64,000 nucleotides of DNA from BQOK01 sp048388525 (GCF_048388525.1 NZ_DBGCTQ010000111.1:8353-72352), one strand, 5' to 3'; counted from the stretch's first letter, positions 41,834 through 50,858 are shown. Made by a program: numbers and translations. Notes: generated by a model not told the origin, from the letters alone.

Positions 41834-41879
41834 AAAGCCCCGCCGCCATTTATAAAAACAGAGAGGAAATTTTAACGGT

Positions 41880-42896
41880 ATGATCATCTCCACAAAACGG
41901 GGCACGCCCCAGGAAGAACTGCAAAAGATCGTTGCGGAATTTGAGGCGCAGGGCCTGGAAGTGACCCTGATCCGGGGCACGGACTACAATGTGTTCGGCC
42001 TGGTGGGCGACACCACCAAGATCAATGAAAAGGTAGTGGCCGCAAACCCCTGGGTGGACAGCGTGACCCGCGTGTCGGCCCCTTATAAAAAGGCGAACCG
42101 CCTGTTCCACGAAGCCGACACCGTGGTGGACGTGGCGGGTGTGAAAGTGGGCGGCCGCGAAAAGGTGGCGGTGATCGGCGGGCCGTGCAGCATTGAGTGC
42201 GAGGAGAGCACGGTGGAGATTGCCCGGGCGGTAAAGGCAGCGGGCGGCTGCATGCTGCGGGGCGGGGCGTATAAACCCCGCACCTCGCCCTATGCCTTTC
42301 AGGGGCTGGGCACCGAGGGCATTCTGGATATGGTAAAGGCCCGCGAGGCCACCGGCCTGCCCATTGTGAGCGAATTGATGAGCGAGGAGCGCATCGATGA
42401 GTTTGAGGAGTACGTGGATCTGGTGCAGATCGGTGCGCGGAACATGCAGAACTTCCAGTTGCTGAAAGCGGTGGGCAAAATGAAAAAGCCCGTGCTGCTG
42501 AAGCGGGGCCTTGCCAACACCATTGAGGAGTGGATCATGAGCGCCGAGTACATCATGGCCGGCGGCAACGAGAAGGTCATTTTCTGCGAGCGGGGCATCC
42601 GCACCTTTGAGAAGTACACCCGCAACACGCTGGATCTTTCGGTGATCCCCATTTTAAAAGAAAAGACCCATCTGCCCATCGTGATCGACCCCAGCCACGC
42701 CACCGGAAACTGGCGCTATGTGGAGGCCATGAGCCTGGCGGCGGTGGCTGCCGGGGCCGACGGCCTGATCATTGAGGTGCATGCGGACCCGGAACACGCC
42801 TGGTCGGACGGGGCGCAGAGCCTGAAGCCCCAGAAGTTTGCCGAGGTGATCGCCAAGTGCCGCGAGGTGGCCCGCGTGGTGGGCCGCGACCTGTAA
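41880..42896 (+). CDS. aroF: DAHP synthase (AroA-beta/KDO8PS-like family)
   Basis: 338 residues. An N-terminal ferredoxin-like regulatory domain (about 1-70) precedes the TIM barrel: IGGPCSIECEES, MLRGGAYKPRTSPYAFQGLG, LLKRGLANTIEEW, VIFCERGIRTFE and VIDPSHATG are the metal and PEP/E4P-binding blocks. First enzyme of the shikimate pathway. The N-terminal domain in this family gives feedback inhibition. AGAGGAAA before the ATG is an acceptable ribosome site. Confidence 0.95.
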   Translation: MIISTKRGTPQEELQKIVAEFEAQGLEVTLIRGTDYNVFGLVGDTTKINEKVVAANPWVDSVTRVSAPYKKANRLFHEADTVVDVAGVKVGGREKVAVIGGPCSIECEESTVEIARAVKAAGGCMLRGGAYKPRTSPYAFQGLGTEGILDMVKAREATGLPIVSELMSEERIDEFEEYVDLVQIGARNMQNFQLLKAVGKMKKPVLLKRGLANTIEEWIMSAEYIMAGGNEKVIFCERGIRTFEKYTRNTLDLSVIPILKEKTHLPIVIDPSHATGNWRYVEAMSLAAVAAGADGLIIEVHADPEHAWSDGAQSLKPQKFAEVIAKCREVARVVGRDL

Positions 42897-42930
42897 GCAC
42901 TGCAAAAAAACGACCCCAGGAGGTGTTCCC

Positions 42931-44205
42931 ATGATCGTGCGCATCGGGCCGGGCGGGGACCGGCCGTTGGAATTTGCGGCGCCCCCCTCCAAGAGCATGG
43001 GCCACAGGGCTGTGCTGGCGGCGGGGCTGGCCACCGGCCTTTCCCGCGTTTACAACCTGGGCATGAGCCAGGACATCAAGGCGACGCTGGGCGCGGTGCG
43101 CCAGTTCGGGGCGAAGGTGCGCCCCACCGACCGGTTTGTGGACATTGAGGGCCGGGGCGGCTTTGCCACGATCCTGCGCCCGGTGGACTGCGGCGAGAGC
43201 GGCAGCACCCTGCGCTTTCTCATCCCGATCCTGAGTTTGACCGGCCAGCAGGTAGAATTTACCGGCCGGGGGCGGCTGTTCGGCCGCCCCATGGAGGTGT
43301 ATCAGGACATTTTTGATTCCCAGGGGCTGCTGTTTGCCCAGACCCCCCAGGGCATCACCACAAAGGGCAGGCTTGCGCCGGGGGAGTACCGGGTGCGGGG
43401 GGATGTTTCGAGCCAGTTCATCAGCGGGCTGCTGTTCACGCTGCCCCTTCTGCACCGGGCCAGCACGCTGGAGATCCTGCCCCCCTTCGAGAGCCGCAGC
43501 TATGTGGAGCTGACCCTCGCCGCCCTGCGCCAGTTCGGCGTGCGGGCGGACTGGGATCCGGAGCGGGAGAACACCCTGTTGGTGCCGGGCGGCCAGCGCT
43601 ACCACAACCGGGAGTACACGGTGGAGGGCGACTACAGCCAGGCCGCGTTTTTTGCAGTGCTGGGCGCCGTGCGGGGCGGCGTGACCATTCGGGGGCTGGC
43701 CCCTTCCTCCAGCCAGGGGGATGCGGCCATTCTGGAAATATTGGAGCGCTGCGGCGCCAAGTTTACCCGCCAGGGCGACACCGTGTGCTTTGAAAAGAGC
43801 CCGCTTGCAGCCACCCGCATCGACCTGGCCGACTGCCCGGACCTGGGGCCGATCCTGATGGTGCTGGGCCTGTTCTGCGAGGGCGAGACCGTGATCGAGC
43901 ACGCGGGGCGGCTGCGCATCAAGGAGAGCGACCGGATTGCCTCGATGCAGGAAGAGCTGCAGAAGTTCGGCGGAAAGCTGGCCTGCGAGGGTGAGACCGT
44001 GACCGTGCAGGGCGCGCCGCTGGTGATGCCGGGGCGGCTGTACGGCCACAACGACCACCGGGTGGTGATGGCGCTGACCATTGCCGCCGCCGCCGCGGGC
44101 TACCCGGCCGAGCTGGCCGGCGCACAGGCCGTTGCCAAAAGCTGGCCGGAATTTTTTGCCGTTTTGCAGCAGGGCGGCTGGCAGATCGAGGGGGAGCAGG
44201 AATGA
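42931..44205 (+). CDS. aroA: EPSP synthase (3-phosphoshikimate 1-carboxyvinyltransferase)
   Basis: 424 residues, AGGAGG 7 nt before the ATG. APPSKSMGHRAVLAAGLA, CGESGSTLRFLIPI, SSQFISGLLFTLPLL and RIKESDRIASMQEEL are the PEP and shikimate-3-phosphate binding segments; GHNDHRVVMALTIA is near the C-terminus. Glyphosate-site class was not assigned. It ends in an ATGA overlap with tyrA. Confidence 0.95.
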   Translation: MIVRIGPGGDRPLEFAAPPSKSMGHRAVLAAGLATGLSRVYNLGMSQDIKATLGAVRQFGAKVRPTDRFVDIEGRGGFATILRPVDCGESGSTLRFLIPILSLTGQQVEFTGRGRLFGRPMEVYQDIFDSQGLLFAQTPQGITTKGRLAPGEYRVRGDVSSQFISGLLFTLPLLHRASTLEILPPFESRSYVELTLAALRQFGVRADWDPERENTLLVPGGQRYHNREYTVEGDYSQAAFFAVLGAVRGGVTIRGLAPSSSQGDAAILEILERCGAKFTRQGDTVCFEKSPLAATRIDLADCPDLGPILMVLGLFCEGETVIEHAGRLRIKESDRIASMQEELQKFGGKLACEGETVTVQGAPLVMPGRLYGHNDHRVVMALTIAAAAAGYPAELAGAQAVAKSWPEFFAVLQQGGWQIEGEQE

Positions 44206-45068
44206 GGCGGGAGAGCCGTTTTGTGATTGTGGGGCTGGGGCTTTTGGGCGGCGCCTATGCCCGGGCCCTGCGAAAAGCGGGTTACAGCCGGGTGGCGGCC
44301 ATCGATCTTTCGCAGGAGGCGCTGGACTTTGCGCTGCGGGAGGGCTATGTTGCCGAGGGCCTTACCAAAGGGTTCGGACCCCTGCTGGAACAGGCGGATT
44401 ACCTGATCTTTTCGTTATATCCGACAGCTCTTATACAATGGGTAGAAACACATGGGGCGCATCTGCGCCCCGGCTGCCTGTGCACCGACGTGTGCGGCGT
44501 AAAGGAAGGCCTTGTGCAGCGGGTGCAGCAGCTGCTGCCTGCGGGGGTGGAGTTCATCGCCAGCCACCCCATGGCGGGGAAGGAGCTTTCGGGGGTGCAG
44601 AACGCGCACCTGGTGGACTTTGCACCCGCCAATTTCTTGATCACCCCCACCGAACGAAACACCCCGGAGGGCCTCGCCTTTGCGCGGCAGCTGGCCGCCG
44701 TGCTGGGCTTTGCGCACGTTCGGGTGCTGAGCCCGGCCGAACACGACCGCATGATCGGTTATGTGAGCCAGCTGACCCACGCCATTGCGGTGAGCCTGAT
44801 GTGCGCCCCGGGCGCGGAGAGCTTTGCGGCCTACACCGGCGACTCGTTCCGGGATCTGACCCGGATCGCCCGCATCAACGACAAAATGTGGGCGGAGCTG
44901 TTTTTATGGAACCGGGAAAACCTGACAGAGGAGATCGACGGCTTTGCGGCCCGGCTGGAACAGCTGAAGAACTTTTTGCAGGCGGGCGACCGGGCCGGGC
45001 TGGAGGCGATGTTCCGCGCCTCCACGGCTGCCCGCGCGGCCTTCGATATAAAAGAGAAGGAGAGGTGA
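44202..45068 (+). CDS. tyrA: Prephenate dehydrogenase
   Basis: 288 residues. VGLGLLGGAYARAL is the NAD-binding G-x-G-x-x-G; ASHPMAGKELSG holds the catalytic His; HDRMIGYVSQLTHAIAVSL and FRDLTRIA are family segments. No C-terminal ACT domain, so tyrosine feedback control may be absent. It converts prephenate to 4-hydroxyphenylpyruvate, completing the tyrosine branch opposite pheA. Confidence 0.94.
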   Translation: MRRESRFVIVGLGLLGGAYARALRKAGYSRVAAIDLSQEALDFALREGYVAEGLTKGFGPLLEQADYLIFSLYPTALIQWVETHGAHLRPGCLCTDVCGVKEGLVQRVQQLLPAGVEFIASHPMAGKELSGVQNAHLVDFAPANFLITPTERNTPEGLAFARQLAAVLGFAHVRVLSPAEHDRMIGYVSQLTHAIAVSLMCAPGAESFAAYTGDSFRDLTRIARINDKMWAELFLWNRENLTEEIDGFAARLEQLKNFLQAGDRAGLEAMFRASTAARAAFDIKEKER

Positions 45069-45072
45069 GCGC

Positions 45073-46071
45073 ATGGCCCGCATGGAGGGGCAAAAGGTAA
45101 AGCTACTGCTTTTGCTGCGCATTCTGGCCCGCTACACCGACGAGGACCACTGGATCTCGGTACCCCGCATCCTGGAGCTGCTGGAGGCCGAGGGCGTGAA
45201 TGCGGAGCGCAAAAGCATTTACGCCGACATTGAGACCCTGCGGGAGCTGGGGTGCGACATAGCCCAGCAGAAGGGCCGCGGCGGAGGGTACTGGCTGGCC
45301 GGGCGCACCTTTCAGCTGCCCGAGCTGAAGCTGCTGGTAGACACGGTGCAGGCCTCCAAGTTCATCACCCCCAAAAAGAGCGAGCAGCTGATCAAAACGC
45401 TCTCGAACTTTGCCAGCGAGTACCAGGCGCGGGACTTGAAGCGGCAGGTGTTTGCTTCCAGCCGGATCAAGACCATGAACGAGAGCATTTACTACAACGT
45501 GGACGCGCTGCACCGGGCCATTGCGGAAAACCGGCAGGTGCGGTTTGTGTATCAGGACTGGACCCTGGAAAAGAAAAAAGCGGCCCGGCGGGGCGGGGGC
45601 GCTTATACGGTAAGCCCCTGGGCGCTGCTGTTCGAGGACGAAAACTACTATCTGGTGGCCTACGAGGAAAACCGGGGCCTGCGCCATTACCGGGTGGACA
45701 AGATGGCCTCGATCTCGCTGCTGGAGGCGGGCCGGCTGGGGGGCGCGGAATACGACCCAAACAGCATGCGGGACTATGCAAAGCCCATGTTCAACATGTT
45801 CGGCGCGCCGGTGCAGCGGGTGGAGCTTGCGTGCGATGCGGGCATGATCGGCCCCATGCTGGACCGGTTCGGCGTGGAGGCCACCGTGCTGCCCCGGCAG
45901 GACGGCTCGTTTACGCTGTATGCGGACGTGGCGGTGAGCCCGCCGTTTTTCGGCTGGGTGTGCGGGTTTGGGGGCAAGGTGCGCATTGCCGGGCCGGACC
46001 CGGTGCGGCGGGAGTTTGCGGCCGCGCTGGAAAGGATCCGCGCGGCCCAGGAGAGCGCGGGGCAGAAATAG
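45073..46071 (+). CDS. WYL-domain transcriptional regulator
   Basis: 332 residues. N-terminal winged HTH (about 1-70: RKSIYADIETLRELGCDIA), a WYL region at about 140-220 (VSPWALLFEDENYYLVAYEE and RHYRVDKM) and a C-terminal WCX extension. WYL domains bind small ligands or nucleic acid ends. It follows tyrA by 4 bp, so it is probably co-transcribed with the aro genes and could regulate them; that is inference. WYL regulators also serve phage defence, but no defence genes are nearby. Confidence 0.88.
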   Translation: MARMEGQKVKLLLLLRILARYTDEDHWISVPRILELLEAEGVNAERKSIYADIETLRELGCDIAQQKGRGGGYWLAGRTFQLPELKLLVDTVQASKFITPKKSEQLIKTLSNFASEYQARDLKRQVFASSRIKTMNESIYYNVDALHRAIAENRQVRFVYQDWTLEKKKAARRGGGAYTVSPWALLFEDENYYLVAYEENRGLRHYRVDKMASISLLEAGRLGGAEYDPNSMRDYAKPMFNMFGAPVQRVELACDAGMIGPMLDRFGVEATVLPRQDGSFTLYADVAVSPPFFGWVCGFGGKVRIAGPDPVRREFAAALERIRAAQESAGQK

Positions 46072-46082
46072 AGCGATCCTTT

Positions 46083-46128
46083 AAACGGCAGGGGCGGAGA
46101 TCCTTTTAAATCCCCGCCCCTGCCGTTT
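46083..46128 (+). terminator. Stem-loop after the aro operon
   Basis: AAACGGCAGGGGCGG (46083-46097) pairs perfectly with 46114-46128. The T run is short, so efficiency is uncertain. Confidence 0.75.
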
Positions 46129-46163
46129 GTGCGCCGCGCCAGTTTTGAGAGCAAACAAAAATG

Positions 46164-46427
46164 CTAGCGTGCGCCGCGCCACTGCCGGCACTGCTCGATG
46201 CGCCTGCCGTTGTCGCCCTGCTGCTCGTCGTAGGCAAAGCCGTGGAGCAGCTCGCAGGGGAAGCCGGCGCACTGGCCGCAGTGCTGGTGCTGTTTGCCCT
46301 CGCAGCAGGCCTTGACCGGGCACGCCTCGCCCCAAAAGGGTTTGCCGATGGCGGGGCAGCCCTGGCAGTGCATTTGCTCGCGGTATTCGCACTCGCTGCA
46401 AAGTATGCCGCATCTCGATTCGATCAT
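46164..46427 (-). CDS. Cysteine-rich DUF3795-like protein
   Basis: 87 residues from the ATG at 46425-46427, with GGAGGG upstream; the longer ORF to 46577 runs through a terminator and is not credible. At least 11 cysteines occur in the first 60 residues in paired patterns (CGILCSECEY, CQGCPAIGK, CPVKACCEG, CGQCAGFPC), as in DUF3795 proteins thought to bind metal. Biochemical role unknown. It lies alone between the aro operon and the ABC importer operon, downstream of the latter's terminator. Confidence 0.8.
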   Translation of the reverse strand: MIESRCGILCSECEYREQMHCQGCPAIGKPFWGEACPVKACCEGKQHQHCGQCAGFPCELLHGFAYDEQQGDNGRRIEQCRQWRGAR

Positions 46428-46515
46428 GGTGGGTCCCTCCTGTTTTTTCGCCAGCATACCACAGAAAACGGGACAACGGTGTGTCCTGGTTTTGAATTTT
46501 TTGCCCGGCCGGGGC

Positions 46516-46548
46516 AAAAATGCCCGGCGGAAGCCTCCGCCGGGCATT
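46516..46548 (-). terminator. Terminator of the sulfatase/importer operon
   Basis: AATGCCCGGCGGA (46519-46531) pairs with TCCGCCGGGCATT (46536-46548); the minus-strand reading ends in TTTTT. It lies 20 bp after the last ATPase gene. Confidence 0.88.
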
Positions 46549-46567
46549 GGTTTTGAAGGGGCGCGGG

Positions 46568-47311
46568 TCACCACCACTTGATAAGGTCGGTGACCTGCTG
46601 GCGCAGCGCGATGAACCCGGGGGCCGCGATGTCGCGGGGGAGGGGCAGCGGGTTTTCGAGCTCACGCTTGATGGAGGTGGGCTTGTTGGAGAGCACCAGA
46701 ATGCGCTCGCCCAGGTACACCGCCTCCTCGATGTTGTGGGTGATGAAGATGACCGTGGTGCCGCTCTGCTTCCAGAGGCCCAGCAGCTCGTTTTCCAGCT
46801 TGTAGCGCAGCTCGGTGTCCAGCTGGCCGTAGGGTTCGTCCATGAGCAGCAGCTCGGGCTCGGTGGCGAAGGCGCGGGCGATCACCACCCGCTGCAGCAT
46901 GCTGGCCGAGAGCTGATCCGGGTAGTAGCCGCGGAAGGGGGTGAGGCCCACCATCTCCATGTATTTTTCGGCCTGGCGGCGCACGGTCCCGGGCTTTTCG
47001 CGCTTGATGGAAAGCCCGAACTGGACGTTTTGTTCCACCGTGAGCCAGGGCATGGTGGAATACTCCTGAAAAATATAGGCCACGCTGTGCTTTTTCAGAT
47101 CCGCCGGTTCGCCGTCGATGGAGATGGAGCCGGCGGTGATGTCGTACAGGCCGGTGAGGCTGTTCAAAAAGGTGGTCTTGCCGCAGCCCGTGGGGCCCAC
47201 GATGCACAAAAACTCGCCCTTTTTGACCTGGAACGACACATCATCGAGCACCAGAAGGTCGCCGAAGCGCTTGGTGAGGTGGTCTACCTTTACTTTTACC
47301 GGTCTTTCCAT
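46568..47311 (-). CDS. ABC importer ATPase 2 (TauB/SsuB-like, non-consensus signature)
   Basis: 247 residues from the ATG at 47309-47311 (GGAGG 9 nt upstream; an upstream ATG at 47371 is inside the neighbouring gene). Walker A GPTGCGKTT (39-47), Q82, Walker B ELLLMDEP with Glu159 and H-loop His192 (FITHNIEEAV) are intact. The signature motif is not: residues 134-140 read LSASMLQ instead of LSGGMQQ. Its partner ATPase has the reverse pattern. It should therefore supply the Walker/H-loop half of the working ATP site. Last gene of the operon. Confidence 0.9.
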   Translation of the reverse strand: MERPVKVKVDHLTKRFGDLLVLDDVSFQVKKGEFLCIVGPTGCGKTTFLNSLTGLYDITAGSISIDGEPADLKKHSVAYIFQEYSTMPWLTVEQNVQFGLSIKREKPGTVRRQAEKYMEMVGLTPFRGYYPDQLSASMLQRVVIARAFATEPELLLMDEPYGQLDTELRYKLENELLGLWKQSGTTVIFITHNIEEAVYLGERILVLSNKPTSIKRELENPLPLPRDIAAPGFIALRQQVTDLIKWW

Positions 47312-47324
47312 ACGCGGCGCCTCC

Positions 47325-48092
47325 TTACTGTGTGGGGTCCATTTCCCGGGTGATCTCCTTGCGCAGGGCAAGGAACGCCGGGTCGATGTAGCTGCGGGGC
47401 CGGGGCAGGTCGATCACATACTCTTTGCGGATGGCCGAGGGGCAGGGGGTGAGCAGGATGATGCGGTCGGCCAAATAGAGCGCTTCCTCGATGTTGTTGG
47501 TCACGAAGAGCACGGTGCGCTTTTCGGTGCGCCAGATACGCTCGACCTCCTCTTCCATCATGTAGCGGGTCTGGGCGTCCAGATGGCCGAAGGGCTCGTC
47601 CATCAGCAGCACCTTGGGGTTGCTGCAGTAGGCGCGGGCAATGCCCACCCGCTGCTGCATGCCGCCCGAGAGCTGGTTGGGGTAGCACTTCTCGAAGCCG
47701 GTGAGGCCCACCAGGTCGATGAAATACTGGGCGCGCCTGCGGCGCTCGGCCTTTGGAAGCCCCTGGGAGGCGGGGCCGAACTCCACATTGCCCAGCACGG
47801 TGAGCCAGGGGAAAAGCGAGGTGGTCTGATACACCACGCCCCGGCTGGGCGCGGGCGCGTGGACCGGCCTGCCCTCCATCTCCACGGTGCCGGAGGAGGG
47901 GGTATCCAGCCCCGCCAGCAGGTTCAAGAGGGTGGTCTTGCCGCACTGGCCCGGGCCGAACAGCACCAGGAACTCGTTCTCGCGCACCTCGAAGCTCACG
48001 TCGCCCAGTACCTGGTACTCGCCGCCGGCCGGGCTTTCAAAGCTGCGGGCCAGGTGTTCGCAGCGCAGGATTACTTGGCTTGCTTGTTCCAT
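47325..48092 (-). CDS. ABC importer ATPase 1 (TauB/SsuB-like, H-loop His replaced)
   Basis: 255 residues from the ATG at 48090-48092. Walker A is GPGQCGKTT (46-54; usual GPSGCGKTT), Q89, signature LSGGMQQRV (141-149) consensus, Walker B KVLLMDEP with Glu166. The H-loop reads FVTNNIEEAL, with Asn199 where histidine is nearly invariant. Combined with ATPase 2 this predicts one consensus and one degenerate nucleotide site. Its start lies 22 bp inside the permease gene upstream. Family: nitrate/sulfonate/taurine-type importers. Confidence 0.92.
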   Translation of the reverse strand: MEQASQVILRCEHLARSFESPAGGEYQVLGDVSFEVRENEFLVLFGPGQCGKTTLLNLLAGLDTPSSGTVEMEGRPVHAPAPSRGVVYQTTSLFPWLTVLGNVEFGPASQGLPKAERRRRAQYFIDLVGLTGFEKCYPNQLSGGMQQRVGIARAYCSNPKVLLMDEPFGHLDAQTRYMMEEEVERIWRTEKRTVLFVTNNIEEALYLADRIILLTPCPSAIRKEYVIDLPRPRSYIDPAFLALRKEITREMDPTQ

Positions 48093-48877
48093 CTGCAAAG
48101 CCTCCCTTCCAGTGCGCGCATCAGGGTTGAGAGAAGATACCCAATTACGCCGATCGCGATCATGCCCACGATGATCTGGGTGATGTTGCCGTTGTTCATG
48201 CCCATGGTGATGATCCAGCCCACCCCGTTTTGGGAGTAGATGATCTCGGCAGCCACCTCGGCGGCCCAGCTCACGCTCAGGGCGATCTGCAGCCCTGCAA
48301 AGATATAGGGTACCGAGGAGGGGAAGATGACGTGGGTGAAGATGCGCCCCCGCCCGGCGCCCAGCATGCGGGCGGCCCCGATGAGCCTGGGATCCACGCT
48401 GCGGGCCCCCTCGTAGGAATTGATGGTCACATAGGTAAAGCTGGCCAGAAAGATGATAAAGATCTTGTTGGCGCTGCCCAGGCCGAACCACAGGATGGAC
48501 AGAGGAATCCAGGCGATGGGCGGGATGGGGCGGACAAACTCGAAAATGGGATTGATGAGGGCCCGGGCCGCGGGGGACAGGCCCATGGCGATGCCGATGG
48601 CCATGCCGATGGCCGACGCCACCGAAAAGCCCAGCAGCACCCGCCACAGGCTGATGCCCGCGTGCTCCAGGATGGTGTTGCGGCCGATGGGAACCACCAT
48701 GGCGTTAAAAAATGCCCGGAATACTTCCAGAGGGGCGGGCACCTGCACCCGCCCGGCCGAGAATACAGAGGCCAGCTGCCAGGCGGCCAGAAGGGTGGCA
48801 AAGGAGATGAGCACCCACACCAGCGCCTGCCGGTTTGCCTGAAACCACTTGCCGAAAGAACGGCCTGGATCGCGCAT
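48071..48877 (-). CDS. ABC importer permease 2 (SsuC/TauC-like)
   Basis: 268 residues with about six hydrophobic segments. RPIPPIAWIPLSILWFGLGSANK and the EAA loop ARSVDPRLIGAARMLGAG (about residues 170-187) are typical of sulfonate/nitrate/taurine importer permeases. It starts 3 bp after permease 1, and the two differ clearly in sequence, so a heterodimeric channel is likely, matching the two different ATPases. Confidence 0.93.
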   Translation of the reverse strand: MRDPGRSFGKWFQANRQALVWVLISFATLLAAWQLASVFSAGRVQVPAPLEVFRAFFNAMVVPIGRNTILEHAGISLWRVLLGFSVASAIGMAIGIAMGLSPAARALINPIFEFVRPIPPIAWIPLSILWFGLGSANKIFIIFLASFTYVTINSYEGARSVDPRLIGAARMLGAGRGRIFTHVIFPSSVPYIFAGLQIALSVSWAAEVAAEIIYSQNGVGWIITMGMNNGNITQIIVGMIAIGVIGYLLSTLMRALEGRLCRWNKQAK

Positions 48878-48880
48878 GGA

Positions 48881-49654
48881 TCAGTTCCTCCTTTTTACCA
48901 GTTTTTTTGCCAGCAGGTCCAGCAGCGCGCTGAGCGCCGCGCCGATGAGCCCGATCACGATCATGCCCACCACGATGATATCGGCCCGGCCCATCTGGCG
49001 GGCCATCTGGATCATGTAGCCAAGGCCGCTGGTGGAGGCCAGCAGCTCGGCGGCCACCAGGGCCATCCAGGCCGAACCCAGCGAGGTTTTGAGCCCGGTA
49101 AAGATCATGGGCCAGGCGGTGGGAAGCGCCACCCGCAGCAGGATCTGAAGGTCCGAGGCGGCAAAGGTCTGGGCAACCCAGATGTGCACCTGCCGCGTTT
49201 GCTTGATGCCCGCGTAGGAGTTCACCACGCAGGCGATCATGGCGGAGATGAAGATGATCGCCACCTTGGCGCCGTAGCCGATGCCGAACCACAGGATCAT
49301 GAGCGGGATCCAGGCCAGGGGCGGGATGGGCCGCAGCAGGTCGAAGAGGGGCTTTACAAACAGGTCCACCTTTTTATACCAGGCCATGGCCACGCCCAGC
49401 GGTACCCCGATCACCGCGCCCGCCACATAGCCGCCCAGCGCGATTTTGAGGCTGGTGAAGATGTGGGTCCACAGGCTCGCGCCGTCCGGGTTCACGCCGC
49501 CGCCCAGCTTGTAGGCAAAAGCCCGGCACACGGCCATGGGGCTGGGGAGCATGTAGTCCGGCATCAGGTGCAGCCCGTCGGTCACCAGCTGCCACAGGCC
49601 CAGCACGGCCAGAACGCTGACCAGCGACAGCCAGCGGTATTTTTTGCGTTTCAT
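48881..49654 (-). CDS. ABC importer permease 1 (SsuC/TauC-like)
   Basis: 257 residues, about six hydrophobic segments. RPIPPLAWIPLMILWFGIGYGAK and the loop GIKQTRQVHIWVAQTFAAS show the same family as permease 2. SsuC-type importers usually encode one permease, so two adjacent non-identical copies are unusual. It follows the binding-protein gene by 67 bp. Confidence 0.93.
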   Translation of the reverse strand: MKRKKYRWLSLVSVLAVLGLWQLVTDGLHLMPDYMLPSPMAVCRAFAYKLGGGVNPDGASLWTHIFTSLKIALGGYVAGAVIGVPLGVAMAWYKKVDLFVKPLFDLLRPIPPLAWIPLMILWFGIGYGAKVAIIFISAMIACVVNSYAGIKQTRQVHIWVAQTFAASDLQILLRVALPTAWPMIFTGLKTSLGSAWMALVAAELLASTSGLGYMIQMARQMGRADIIVVGMIVIGLIGAALSALLDLLAKKLVKRRN

Positions 49655-49721
49655 ATCACACCAACTTTCTTGCCGTAAAAGGGTGCGGCGCGCGATGCGC
49701 GCCGCACCTGCCCCGCAGAAC

Positions 49722-50816
49722 TCAGCCGGCGAGCACCTTGTTCAGATACTGGTCGGTCACATTGGTTTCGAACAGGCTCATCTTGCCGTCCTCCACCTTG
49801 CCGGTGGAGTGCATGAACTCGGCCATGATCTTGAGGAACTGCCCGTTCTCGCGGGCCTTCATGTCCTCTTTGGTCAAAAAGTGGATGCGGCCGATGTCCT
49901 GGGCGATGTTCGCCTCGTCCACCTCGGAGGCGTTCTCGGTGTAGTATTGGGCAAGCAGCTGCTTTGCCATTTCCGGGTCGTCGTTCAGGGCCTGGTTCGC
50001 GGTGTAGACCGCGTCGAGGAATTTGACGATCAGCTCCGCCGTCTGCTCGTTTTCCAGTGATTTTCCGTTGGCCACCATCATGTCCACCACCGGGATGCCG
50101 AGCTGCTTGAGGCCGCCGATGTTCACCCAGCCGTTGTCCAGCGCCATGAAGCTGAAGGGGGGCATCAGGCCCACCACGTCGCCCTCGCCCGCCAAAAAGG
50201 CCTGGTAGCCCTGGGCGGTGTCCATGTTGATGGTGGAGATGTCGGTATCGGCAAGGCCCAGGGCCTCTAAGTATTTGAGCTCGTTGAGCTGCTTGATGGT
50301 GCCGATGTCCAGAATGAATTTGGCGCCCTTTACGGTTTCGGCATTGCCCAAGAGGTCGGGGTAATCCGGGTTTGCGCCCTTTGCCTGGGCGATGGGGCTG
50401 TCGGGCCGGACGTAGAGGCCGATGCCGTCGCTGGCCTCCAGCAGATCGCCCACCAGCACGCCGCCATAGGCAGCCACGCTGGTGACCGCAGCCACGCCAA
50501 TGGTGGACACATCCCACAGATCGGCGCCCAGCGCCTCGTTCATGGGGGCACCGGTGGAGAAGGTGAGGGGCTCGATTTTGAAGCCCCGCTCCTCGTCCAG
50601 CTTGTTTTCCATGACGTACTTGACCGGCAGGCTGGTGACCAGGGGCATCACCGCCACCCGCAGGGTGGGCAATTCGCCCGCGGGCGCGGCCCCGCCCTGG
50701 CTCTGGGGGGTGGCCGGGGCCGAAGCCGGAGCGGGGGCGGAGGGCGCCCCGCCGCAGCCTGCCAGCAGCCCTGCCGCCAGGCACAGCGCCAGCAAAAGAC
50801 TCGTGAGTTTTTTCAT
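49722..50816 (-). CDS. Solute-binding lipoprotein, SsuA/TauA/NrtA-like
   Basis: 364 residues. Lipoprotein signal MKKLTSLLLALCLAAGLLAGC with lipobox LAGC, then a Ser/Ala/Pro linker. The mature part LPTLRVAVMPLVTSLPVKYV followed by RGFKIEPLTFSTGAPMNEAL and LWDVSTIGVAAVTSVAAYGG is the NMT1/SsuA-type fold used for sulfonates, nitrate, thiamine precursors and similar small compounds, not for oligosaccharides. Located between the sulfatase and permease genes, it may bind an organosulfur or sulfate-ester compound. Ligand unknown. Confidence 0.92.
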   Translation of the reverse strand: MKKLTSLLLALCLAAGLLAGCGGAPSAPAPASAPATPQSQGGAAPAGELPTLRVAVMPLVTSLPVKYVMENKLDEERGFKIEPLTFSTGAPMNEALGADLWDVSTIGVAAVTSVAAYGGVLVGDLLEASDGIGLYVRPDSPIAQAKGANPDYPDLLGNAETVKGAKFILDIGTIKQLNELKYLEALGLADTDISTINMDTAQGYQAFLAGEGDVVGLMPPFSFMALDNGWVNIGGLKQLGIPVVDMMVANGKSLENEQTAELIVKFLDAVYTANQALNDDPEMAKQLLAQYYTENASEVDEANIAQDIGRIHFLTKEDMKARENGQFLKIMAEFMHSTGKVEDGKMSLFETNVTDQYLNKVLAG

Positions 50817-50858
50817 GTGTGGTTCCTTCCTTTCCTTGAGACGGTTTTTATCGGTCGT

